64,000 nt of DNA. It comes from Teichococcus oryzae. Lineage in GTDB: Bacteria; Pseudomonadota; Alphaproteobacteria; Acetobacterales; Acetobacteraceae. The DNA lies in NCBI RefSeq assembly GCF_008386565.1, contig NZ_VUKA01000010.1:33015-97014 (forward strand). Direction: 5' to 3'. The translations under genes were made by a program, and so were the position numbers. Under the pieces are notes generated by a model. The model did not search any database, was not told where the DNA came from, and saw only the letters and a list, made by a program, of their open reading frames with translations. Shown piece after piece: positions 44,180 through 51,973 of this stretch (its first letter is position 1; each line of letters starts with the position of its first letter).

Positions 44180-45142
44180 TCATGCCCCCGCAGATCGCGT
44201 GGCAGAAGCGCCATTTCGCGGCCCCAGCGTGCGCGGTTGGCGCACGCTGGCTAGGAGGTGGTCCCGCAACAGCCGGGCAGGTGGGGGAAGCGTCTCGGCA
44301 GGCCGGGTGACCAGCCGCAGGCTGCGTCGCGCCCAGGCTTCCCGCAGGGGGATCGCCCTCAGCCCGGCCTGTTCAAGCCCATGGCGCACCAGCCCATCCG
44401 GCATGATGGTGAGCCCGAGCCCGGCCGCCACGAGGCTGCGCGCCGCATCCGTGCCCACCACATGGAAGCGGAAGGTTAGGCTTCGGCCGAGCTTCCGGGC
44501 CTGTTCCTCCAGCAGGAGGGAAAGCGCCCCGCCCTCCTGCACGCCGATGAGGGGGTGGTCCAGCACCTCCGCGAAGCGCAGGCCAGGGCGGGCCTCCAGG
44601 GCATGCCCACGCGGCAGGAGGACCACGAGCTGGTCCCGTCGCCAGGGCCAGCTTTGCAGCGGCGCCGGAATCTCCCCCGCGCCGGTGACAAGGCCAAGGT
44701 CGGCCCTTCCTTCCATGAGGTCGTGCAGCACGGTGGAGCTGGCTTCCTCGCGCAGTTCCACGCGGATGCCGGGCCGCTCCCCGAGAAAGGCGGCGAGAAG
44801 GGGGCCGAGGTCCGGGCCGCCGATCACGGAGGAGGTGGCATGGAGGCGGACATGCCCCTGCCCCCCGGCGGCGAAGGCCCGCAGGTCATCCGCCATGCGC
44901 GCCGAAAGGTCGAATAAGGCCCGCGCATGCTGCGCGACCGCCTCGCCCGCCACGGTCGGGCGCACGCCACGCGCGCCCCGCTGGAGCAGAGGCAGCCCAC
45001 AGGCCTCCTCCAGCAGGCGGATGCGCTTGGCGGCCGCCGAGCTGGCGATGCCGCAGCGCAGCGCGGCACGGGTGATGCTGCCCAGTTCCACCGCCGCCAG
45101 GAACAGCCGCAGCGTCACCCAATCCGCCTGAACACCCTGCAT
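44180..45142 (-). CDS. LysR-family transcriptional regulator
   Basis: A 320-residue LysR regulator. The N-terminal helix-turn-helix region contains FLAAVELGSITRAALRCGIA and SSAAAKRIRLLEEACGLPLL. The effector domain has PDLGPLLAAFLGERPGIRV and GLGLTIMPDGLV. The ATG at 45140-45142 follows AAAGG closely; a GTG three bases earlier is equally possible. It sits seven bases upstream of the HMG-CoA-lyase-like operon on the same strand and divergently from the family-5 binding protein, so it can control both. Confidence 0.85.
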   Translation of the reverse strand: MQGVQADWVTLRLFLAAVELGSITRAALRCGIASSAAAKRIRLLEEACGLPLLQRGARGVRPTVAGEAVAQHARALFDLSARMADDLRAFAAGGQGHVRLHATSSVIGGPDLGPLLAAFLGERPGIRVELREEASSTVLHDLMEGRADLGLVTGAGEIPAPLQSWPWRRDQLVVLLPRGHALEARPGLRFAEVLDHPLIGVQEGGALSLLLEEQARKLGRSLTFRFHVVGTDAARSLVAAGLGLTIMPDGLVRHGLEQAGLRAIPLREAWARRSLRLVTRPAETLPPPARLLRDHLLASVRQPRTLGPRNGASATRSAGA

Positions 45143-45298
45143 CACCCTTTGCCACCCCTTCCGCTGCCGTGCCGGATCATGCGCCGAGGCGGCGGGGGCC
45201 GGGAAGCCGGGCTTGGCGCCCGCCGGCAGCCTGCTCTAGATGGGGGCCGGTTTATGGAATTGGCCGGTCGGCCTGGGCCGGCGGCAGGAGGAAGCGCA

Positions 45299-46888
45299 AT
45301 GAAGAGGCGTCAGTTTATGTTGGCCGGTGCCGGCCTGGGCGCCGGAATGCTGTCCGCGCCGCGCCTTTCCCTCGCCCAGGGCCGTACGGTGCTGCGGGTC
45401 ATCCCGCAGGCGGACCTGGCGGTGCTGGACCCCGGCATCACCACTGCGACCGTGACCCGCAACCATGGCTTCATGGTCTTCGACACGCTCTACGGCATGA
45501 ACGCGGCCGGCGAGCCGGTGCCGGAGATGGTGGGCGCGCAGGAGGTCTCCGAGGACGGCAAGACCTGGACCCTGCGCCTGCGCGAGGGCCTGCGCTTCCA
45601 CGATGGCGAGCCGGTGCGGGCCGAGGATTGCGTGGCCAGCCTGCGGCGCTGGGCCCGCCGGGACCCCTTCGGCAAGACGCTGATGGCGGTGACGGACGAG
45701 CTCTCGGCCGTGGATGACCGCACGCTCCGCTTCCGCCTGAAGCGCGCCTTCCCGCTGCTGCCCCAGGCCCTGGCCAAGACGACGCCCTACACGCCCTTCA
45801 TCATGCCGGCGCGGATCCTGCCGGCTGATCCGAATGCCGCCATCACCGAGATGGTCGGCTCCGGCCCCTTCCGCTTCCTGCCGGAGGAGCGGCTTCCGGG
45901 CGCGCGGGTGGCCTATTCCCGGTTCGATGGCTATGTCCCGCGCGGCGAAGGCACGCCGGGGATTTCCGCCGGCCCGAAGGTGGTCCATGTCGAGCGTGTC
46001 GAGTGGAACATCGTCCCCGATGCCTCGACCGCCCAGGCCGCGATGCAGCAGGGCGAGATGGATTGGTGGGAAAGGCCGATCCCCGACCTGCTCCCCCTCC
46101 TGCGCCGCGACCGTTCCCTGAAGGTGGAGATCACCAACCGGTCGGGCACGATGGCCTTTCTGCAGTTCAACCATCTCCACCCGCCCTTCAACAATGTGGC
46201 GATCCGCCGGCTGGTCCTCTCGGCCATCAACCAGGACGACTATGCCGCGGCGATGGGCGGTTCCGACACGTCCCTCCAGGGCGGCAAGGTCGGCATCTTC
46301 CTGCCGGGCGGCCCCATGGCCACCGAGGCGGGGCTGGAGGCGATGGCCCGGCGCACCGATTTCGACCAGCTTCGCCGCGAGCTGGCCGAGGCCGGCTACA
46401 AGAACGAGCCGGTGGTGATGCTGGTCGGCACCGACAGCCCGGTGAACAACGCGGCGAGCGAGGTAACGGCCGACCTGCTGCGCAAGATGGGCTTCAACGT
46501 CGATTACCGTGCCATGGACTGGGGCAGCGTGGTGCAGCGCCGCACCAGCCAGCAGCCGCCGGACAAGGGCGGTTGGAATCTTTTCGCCGTCAGCGCCGAT
46601 GGCGATTATTTCGTCGACCCGACGGTGGTGCCCTCCATCCGCGCCAATGGCAAGGATGCCTGGATCGGCTGGCCGGACAGCCCGGCGATCGAGGCCCTGT
46701 ACCGCGACTGGTTCCTGGCGCCCGGCCAGGAGCAGCGAAAGGCCATCGCGCGTGACCTGCAGCTGCAGACGCTGAAGGACGTGACCTGGATTCCGGTGGG
46801 GCAGGTGTTCCTGCCCACCGTGCTCCGGCAGAATGTTTCCGGGGTGCTGCCGGGCTTCATCAAGTTCTGGAACGTCCGGAAATCCTAG
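45299..46888 (+). CDS. ABC transporter family-5 substrate-binding protein
   Basis: A 529-residue periplasmic binding protein. The signal peptide (KRRQFMLAGAGLGAGML, ending SLAQG) is twin-Arg-like. VTRNHGFMVFDTLYG (about 50-64), REGLRFHDGEPVRAEDCVAS and NVSGVLPGFIKFWNV define the same subfamily as 8332-9903 and 36766-38352. AGGAGG lies seven bases before the ATG at 45299; longer in-frame extensions are not signal-like. It is divergent from the LysR/HMG-CoA-lyase operon and may supply its substrate, although family-5 proteins more often bind peptides, nickel complexes or amides. No permease genes follow. Confidence 0.88.
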   Translation: MKRRQFMLAGAGLGAGMLSAPRLSLAQGRTVLRVIPQADLAVLDPGITTATVTRNHGFMVFDTLYGMNAAGEPVPEMVGAQEVSEDGKTWTLRLREGLRFHDGEPVRAEDCVASLRRWARRDPFGKTLMAVTDELSAVDDRTLRFRLKRAFPLLPQALAKTTPYTPFIMPARILPADPNAAITEMVGSGPFRFLPEERLPGARVAYSRFDGYVPRGEGTPGISAGPKVVHVERVEWNIVPDASTAQAAMQQGEMDWWERPIPDLLPLLRRDRSLKVEITNRSGTMAFLQFNHLHPPFNNVAIRRLVLSAINQDDYAAAMGGSDTSLQGGKVGIFLPGGPMATEAGLEAMARRTDFDQLRRELAEAGYKNEPVVMLVGTDSPVNNAASEVTADLLRKMGFNVDYRAMDWGSVVQRRTSQQPPDKGGWNLFAVSADGDYFVDPTVVPSIRANGKDAWIGWPDSPAIEALYRDWFLAPGQEQRKAIARDLQLQTLKDVTWIPVGQVFLPTVLRQNVSGVLPGFIKFWNVRKS

Positions 46889-46924
46889 GCAGTGAACCGG
46901 TTGCCGGCCAGCGGGAGGAACGCG

Positions 46925-47432
46925 ATGAAACGTAACGCCGCTGGCGGGCTGCTTTGCGCCCTTGCGCTTGCCGGATGCACAGCCTCCGACGGCGCGCCCG
47001 GCATCCCGGCTCGCGCCGAACCTGATCCTGGCGCGCTGGCTCGTGCAATTGCCGGACATGCCCGCCGAGCGCGTGTCGGATTGCGATTTCCTGGCGGGAG
47101 CCTATGACTATGCCCGCGCGGCCCGCCTTATGGGAGCGCTGCGGCTGAGCGAGGGCCGGTTGTCCGGCCCCGGGCCGTTCCTGCTCATGGTCATACCCGA
47201 TGACGGCGGCATCCACGTCGCCGGCCTGGACATCTCCCGTCATGCCTTGGGGGACTTCAACCGCTTCATCGATGCCTGGGGCAGCGCATCGCGGACAACG
47301 CAGGAGCAGGTAAGCCAGGCGCCCGACCAGCCGGGGCTGGCGAGAAGCATCGTCAACCTGATCTCCGCCATCCTGCGGACTGCCGGAGGCGGCGTGGCGG
47401 GATTGATCCAGGGAGGGGTGAGCACCCCCTGA
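46925..47432 (+). pseudogene. Lipoprotein gene with an apparent frameshift
   Basis: GGGAGG precedes an ATG at 46925 that encodes a lipoprotein signal MKRNAAGGLLCALALAGCT with a lipobox LAGC. The coherent downstream protein, ILARWLVQLPDMPAERVSDC and then FLAGAYDYARAARLMGAL to GGVAGLIQGGVSTP, is in the next frame. A single-base shift somewhere between about 46990 and 47035 would join them into a ~168-residue outer-membrane or periplasmic lipoprotein with a Gly-rich helical end. I do not recognise the family. The second frame has no plausible start of its own, which argues that the break is a mutation or sequencing error. Confidence 0.6.
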
Positions 47433-47458
47433 AGGCCTTCCTCGCGAGGAACCGTTTC

Positions 47459-47911
47459 TCAGGCATTGCCGCCGAACAGCGCCTGATCCGCCGCGACAAC
47501 CTGGGGCAGGTCATCAATGAGGACGCGCAGGCGGGCCAGGCCGCATTGTTCCCGATGGGTCACCAGGAACAGGCTTTCCAAGGGCGCGGGAGAAGGCGGC
47601 ATGATCTCATTGAGGCCGGGGGCGCCAAGCCCGACATAGCGTGGCAGGGCGGCGATCCCCATCCCCGCCATCGCCGCAGCGCGGAGCGCCAGCGTGGTGC
47701 TGAGCCGCAGCGCAGGGCAGCGGCGCGGAAACAGCCCATGGATCCACTGGATCTCGGGGAGCTCCTCGTGCTCCTCGATGACGGACAGGAAAGGCAGGTT
47801 TCCGTCCAGCCCGGATAGCGCCGCCGCCCGCGCCAACGGCGGCGCCGCGTCGAGGCGCCGCGCGACCGTGCTGTGCGCGACGCGCAGCTGGCGGGCGGCC
47901 CCGCCACCTTC
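47459..47911 (-). pseudogene. LysR-family regulator with internal deletion
   Basis: One continuous minus-strand frame joins a LysR recognition helix (AARQLRVAHSTVARRLDA, near 47850-47905) directly to the middle of the effector domain (GNLPFLSVIEEHEELPEIQW, then MAGMGIAALPRYVGL and the end). About 70-90 residues that should link them are missing, and the first ~20 residues are not recognisable. The remaining polypeptide cannot fold as a normal LysR protein. Confidence 0.6.
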
Positions 47912-48701
47912 GCATCGTGATGATCGCGGGCGCGGTCGTCCTGCGGGACGGCGCGCCCACCCGCATCGATCAGGCGGCGGCCCTTGAGGAGCTTGCGGCG
48001 CGGATGCGCGTCCCGCTGACCGTGCCGGAAAAGTGCAATCACCGCATCGGCCTGGTCACGGCGGAGCATGCCAGGGCCGTTTGCGCAGATGACGAGGAAG
48101 CCGCCCTCGGCGAACCCTTCCACGGCGGCACCGCGCGCGACTGACCATGCCGCGCACGGTGATGGGCGCGGCCATTCAACGAGCCGGCGGCAACAAGAAG
48201 ACCAGGGAACGCGACACGCGGCCTCATCCAGTATGGAGCAGGACGACGATGAACAAGACGATGATCATGGGAGCGCTGGCGGCGATGCTGGCGATGGCGC
48301 AGCCCGCCCGCAGATCGAAGGAAGATCACTGGGGCCGGATTTCACGGTCGTGCCGGAACATTCCCTTATGGATCGCCGCCCGAAGGGTGTCCTCACGGCG
48401 GCACGGGCGCCATCGTTTGCTTTCGGGCATGACCGCGCATCCTGGGATGTGCGCATCGCGGAACAACAGGAGCCCGCCGAACTCCACGGGTCGGCTTCGA
48501 GGAACGCGGTTCACCAAGCCCAACCTGGAACCTGCCGGGCCTCGGCGTTCGCAAAGGGCGTTCGCCTTTCCCCGGCCACATGCATCCAGAACACGCACCG
48601 CCTTGAACCTCGACGGGCCACCTCCGGCCGGTTGAGCGATCCTGGTTTTCCAGGCCGGGGACTGCGTCCAGCCATCTTGTCCGATGTTCGCGCATGATGC
48701 T
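47912..48701. other. Decayed interval upstream of the TonB receptor
   Basis: No intact gene is visible. A plus-strand frame at 47917-48144 encodes 75 unrecognised residues. The interval also includes the esterase-like remnant listed separately. Base composition is GC-rich like coding DNA but no single frame stays coherent, as expected of degraded genes. Confidence 0.4.
48249..48420 (+). pseudogene. Remnant of an exported esterase-like gene
   Basis: An ATG at 48249 begins an export-type segment MNKTMIMGALAAMLAMAQPA. A one-base shift after it continues as IEGRSLGPDFTVVPEHSLM and DRRPKGVL, resembling the N-terminus of enterochelin-esterase-like hydrolases ('GPDxTxxPE...PKG'). Coherence is then lost. 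The position just before a siderophore receptor gene supports a former siderophore esterase. The family call rests on a short, weak match. Confidence 0.35.
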
Positions 48702-48720
48702 AATGAGAACCATTCTCATT
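48702..48720 (+). promoter_or_regulatory. Fur box
   Basis: AATGAGAA-CCA-TTCTCATT is a perfect 8-bp inverted repeat with a three-base centre, matching the 19-bp Fur operator pattern (alternating GATAAT-like units). It lies 36 bp upstream of the TonB receptor ATG, in an AT-rich promoter patch. Iron-replete repression by Fur, or by an Irr/Fur relative, is expected. Confidence 0.85.
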
Positions 48721-48756
48721 TTGTATATATCCTGAATCATCAATGAGGCTGCCGCG

Positions 48757-51030
48757 ATGACTCGAACCAACTGCCGGGCCAGTGCATGGCCGGTTGCCCA
48801 TCATGGCGACCACGCCAGCGACCCGGCTGGAATGCCGGCCGGAGCCGGCTCCGATGCATTGACCAGGCATGCGGCCGGAGCCGTGCTGCTCCTCGGCCTT
48901 TCCCTCGCGCCGGTCGCTCACGCGCAGCAGGCGGCGGGGCCTGATGCCGCGCCGCCAACAAGGGGAACCGGCGCCATGCCCGGCGTGGTCACCTTGCCAG
49001 CCGTGGATGTCACCGCTGACGCCGTGCCCGCGGCATTGCCGCCGCCTTATGCCGGCGGCCAGGTGGCACAAGGCGGGTCGCTGGGCTTGCTTGGGGGGAG
49101 GAGCGTGATGGACTCGCCCTTCAGCACGACCAGCTACACCTCCCAGCTGATCGAGGATCAGCAGGGGCGCACCGCGGCCGACACGCTGATCAACGATTCC
49201 TCCGTCCGCCTCACGACCGGCAGCAACGGCTTCGACGACACCTTCCAGATCCGCGGCTTCCAGGTCGGCAGCCAGGATGTCGGCCTGAACGGGCTGTACG
49301 GCCTGCTTTCCTCGAACCGCGCCCAGGCGCAGTATATCGAGCGGATTGAACTGCTGCGCGGTCCCGGCGCCCTGATCAATGGCATCGCGCCCGGCGGCAG
49401 CATTGGCGGCGGCATCAACATCATCACCAAGCGGGCTGGCGACCTGCCCCTGACCCGCCTGACGCCCACCTTCATGAGCGACGGCAATTTCGGCATCCAT
49501 GCCGATGTGGCGCGCCGCTACGGCGCGAACAACGAGTGGGGCGTGCGCTTCAACGGCCTGTATCGCGACGGCGAGGCCTCGATCGAGGATGGCAACCTGC
49601 GCAGCGGCCTCGCCGCGCTGGGGCTGGACTACCGCGGGGACCGGCTGCGCTGGTCGGCCGATGGCATCTTCCAGCGCGACGACACGAAGAACTTCCGTCC
49701 GCAGCTCACCCTTTCCCCCACCATCCCCTACATCCCATCCCCGCCAGACGCGCGCGGCAACTGGTACCCCGGGACCAATCTGCGCCAGCAGGACAGCACG
49801 GTCGCCACGCGCGTCGAGTATGACGTGACGGACTGGATGACCGCCTACGCCGCCTTCGGCTACCGCGACGGATGGAACGAGCAGACCTTTCCCGATTCCC
49901 GCCCAGGGGGCGCCGACGCGCTCGGCAATTTCAGGGTCACCAACGCTTATTACGATTCCTACAGCGAGACTTTGAGCGGGACCGTCGGGGCGAATTTCCG
50001 GTTCAACACACTGGGCGTCGGTCATACCCTCAATATCGGCTATTCGGGCCTCCAGCAGGAGGCAGGAAATGCTTATGTCGCCTCGGCCATCAGCTATCCC
50101 TCGAACATCTACCGCCCATCCCCGCTTCCGCCCGTCACCGCCGCGCGCACCGATCCGCGGCGGGCTTCCGTGACGGAGTTCTCAAGTTTCGCACTGGCCG
50201 ACACGCTGTCCTTCCTGGATGACCGGGTGCTGCTGACCGGCGGCGTGCGATTCCAGAACGTGGTCGTCAACAGCTACAGCACGGTGGATGGCGCGCGGAC
50301 GAGCCGGTACGACGCCGATGCGACGACGCCGCTCTTCGGGCTGGTGGTGAAGCCCTGGCAGAACGTCTCCCTCTACGCGAATTACGCCCAGGGCCTGACC
50401 CGCGGCCAGATCGTCGGTGCCGGCTACAGGAACACCGGGGACATTCTTGCCCCCTACAAGTCTGAGCAATATGAGGCGGGCGTGAGAGTGGACTGGGGCC
50501 GGATCACCACCGCCGCCTCGGTGTTCCAGATCACGCGGCCGAACGCCGTCCGCACGGCCGATGAGACCCTCGCCTATGATGGCGAGCAGCGGAACCGGGG
50601 CCTGGAGCTTTCGGCCTATGGCGAGGTCCTGCCCGGGCTGCGCGGCCTGGCCAGCGTGACCTTCCTGAAGCCCGAGCTGACCAGCCCCACCAACCCCGAG
50701 GAGCGTGGCAACGACGCGCAGGGTGTGCCGGACAGGACCTTCTCCGGCGCCCTCGACTGGGACGTGCCGGGCGTGCGCGGCCTCGCCCTCAATGGCCGCG
50801 TGATCTATACTTCAGGGGCCTACCTGACCACCGCCAACACCCTGCGCTTCGATGGCTGGACGCGGGTGGATTTCGGCGCCCGCTACAGGACGGAGATCGC
50901 CAACAAGCCGGTCACGCTGCGGGCCAGCCTGGAGAACGCGTTCGGGGAGGATTACTGGCTCACAACCGGCAATTTCGTCACCGTGGGCGCCCCGCGAACT
51001 GTTCTTGTTTCGGCCTCCTTCGACTTCTAG
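48757..51030 (+). CDS. TonB-dependent siderophore receptor
   Basis: A 757-residue outer-membrane receptor for a ferric siderophore. The signal region ends near APVAHAQ. The plug domain has LPAVDVTADAVPA, SPFSTTSYTSQLIEDQQGRT, DDTFQIRGFQV and RIELLRGPGALINGIAPGGS, the standard TonB-plug motifs. The barrel ends in a C-terminal Phe (SASFDF), as needed for BAM recognition. The Fur box at 48702-48720 indicates iron control. The presumptive siderophore esterase upstream is broken and no siderophore biosynthesis or permease genes are present, so this strain may scavenge a siderophore made by others. Confidence 0.92.
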   Translation: MTRTNCRASAWPVAHHGDHASDPAGMPAGAGSDALTRHAAGAVLLLGLSLAPVAHAQQAAGPDAAPPTRGTGAMPGVVTLPAVDVTADAVPAALPPPYAGGQVAQGGSLGLLGGRSVMDSPFSTTSYTSQLIEDQQGRTAADTLINDSSVRLTTGSNGFDDTFQIRGFQVGSQDVGLNGLYGLLSSNRAQAQYIERIELLRGPGALINGIAPGGSIGGGINIITKRAGDLPLTRLTPTFMSDGNFGIHADVARRYGANNEWGVRFNGLYRDGEASIEDGNLRSGLAALGLDYRGDRLRWSADGIFQRDDTKNFRPQLTLSPTIPYIPSPPDARGNWYPGTNLRQQDSTVATRVEYDVTDWMTAYAAFGYRDGWNEQTFPDSRPGGADALGNFRVTNAYYDSYSETLSGTVGANFRFNTLGVGHTLNIGYSGLQQEAGNAYVASAISYPSNIYRPSPLPPVTAARTDPRRASVTEFSSFALADTLSFLDDRVLLTGGVRFQNVVVNSYSTVDGARTSRYDADATTPLFGLVVKPWQNVSLYANYAQGLTRGQIVGAGYRNTGDILAPYKSEQYEAGVRVDWGRITTAASVFQITRPNAVRTADETLAYDGEQRNRGLELSAYGEVLPGLRGLASVTFLKPELTSPTNPEERGNDAQGVPDRTFSGALDWDVPGVRGLALNGRVIYTSGAYLTTANTLRFDGWTRVDFGARYRTEIANKPVTLRASLENAFGEDYWLTTGNFVTVGAPRTVLVSASFDF

Positions 51031-51223
51031 CTTCGCCACTCTGACGGCAGCAACCCGGCTTCCCGTACGAACCTGCGCATCCCGCCGGTTCTCGACGCGC
51101 TGAGCCGCGCTGCTGCCGGTCGCGGCCTTTGCGGCATGGCTGGCCCGGTGGGCCTGGCCGGAGCCGGGCCGCGCCGGTACCCCTGTTCGCCAGCCGCTCA
51201 CACCAGAAGACGTTGGGGCCGCA

Positions 51224-51973
51224 TCACGCTTCCAGCGGCGACACGGCATCGTCTCCGAAATAAGCGCGCTCCAGGCGCCGCGGCAGATCCGCTTCGCTGG
51301 TGGCGGCCTCCAGCACGATGCGGCCCTGGGCCAGGGCATAGACCCGGTCGGCGGCACCCAGCGCCTTCTCGATCAGCTGCTCAACCAGCAGCACCGCCGT
51401 GCCCCGGGCCTGCAGCTCGCGGACGACGTTGAGCACGCGGTCCACCAGAACCGGGGACAGGCCGGCGGAAGGCTCGTCCAGCATCAGCAGCCGGGGGCGG
51501 CGCACCAATCCCTGGGCGACGGCCAGCATCTGCTGCTGCCCGCCGCTGAGGGCGCCGCCCTTTTCATGCCGCTTGGCCGCGATCTCCGGGAAGAAGGACA
51601 AGGCCTCCTCGACACGCGCCATGCGCTCCGCGCGTGGAAGATCATAGCCCGCCAGCAGCAGATTGTCGGTGACGGAGATCTGGGTGAACACCCGGTGCCC
51701 CTCGATCACATGGACAAGCCCGGCCTGCGCCGCCTCGCGCGGGCCGACGCCGCGCAGCTCCAGCCCACCGAACCGTGCGCTGCCGCCGCTCCAGGGCAGC
51801 AGACCCGACAAGGCGCGCAGCAGGCTGGTCTTGCCGGCGCCATTGGGGCCAAGCAGGGTCACCACCTCGCCGGCGGCGATGTGCAGATCGACGCCATGCA
51901 GGACCCCGATCTTGCCATAGCCGGCTTCCAGGCCGCGGACGGTGAGCAAAGCCTCAGGCGCCGAGATAGGCAC
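51224..51973 (-). CDS. livF: Branched-chain-type ABC transporter ATP-binding protein (LivF-like)
   Basis: A 249-residue ABC ATPase. Walker A GPNGAGKTS, Q-loop region, signature LSGGQQQM, Walker B LLMLDEPSAGL and H-loop VEQ are all intact. The GTG at 51971-51973 follows AAGGAGG by six bases and is better placed than the TTG at 51979. Its start overlaps the end of the LivM-LivG fusion by 20 bp. It energises uptake by the Liv system encoded by the adjacent upstream genes; the enolase-superfamily enzymes upstream suggest a sugar-acid or aromatic-acid substrate instead of leucine. Confidence 0.9.
   Translation of the reverse strand: MPISAPEALLTVRGLEAGYGKIGVLHGVDLHIAAGEVVTLLGPNGAGKTSLLRALSGLLPWSGGSARFGGLELRGVGPREAAQAGLVHVIEGHRVFTQISVTDNLLLAGYDLPRAERMARVEEALSFFPEIAAKRHEKGGALSGGQQQMLAVAQGLVRRPRLLMLDEPSAGLSPVLVDRVLNVVRELQARGTAVLLVEQLIEKALGAADRVYALAQGRIVLEAATSEADLPRRLERAYFGDDAVSPLEA

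Noticed and set aside
47917-48144. 75-codon plus-strand frame starting MMIAGAVVLRDG
   Set aside because: No ribosome-binding site or family match, and it lies in a stretch of gene debris. It remains a weak possibility only.
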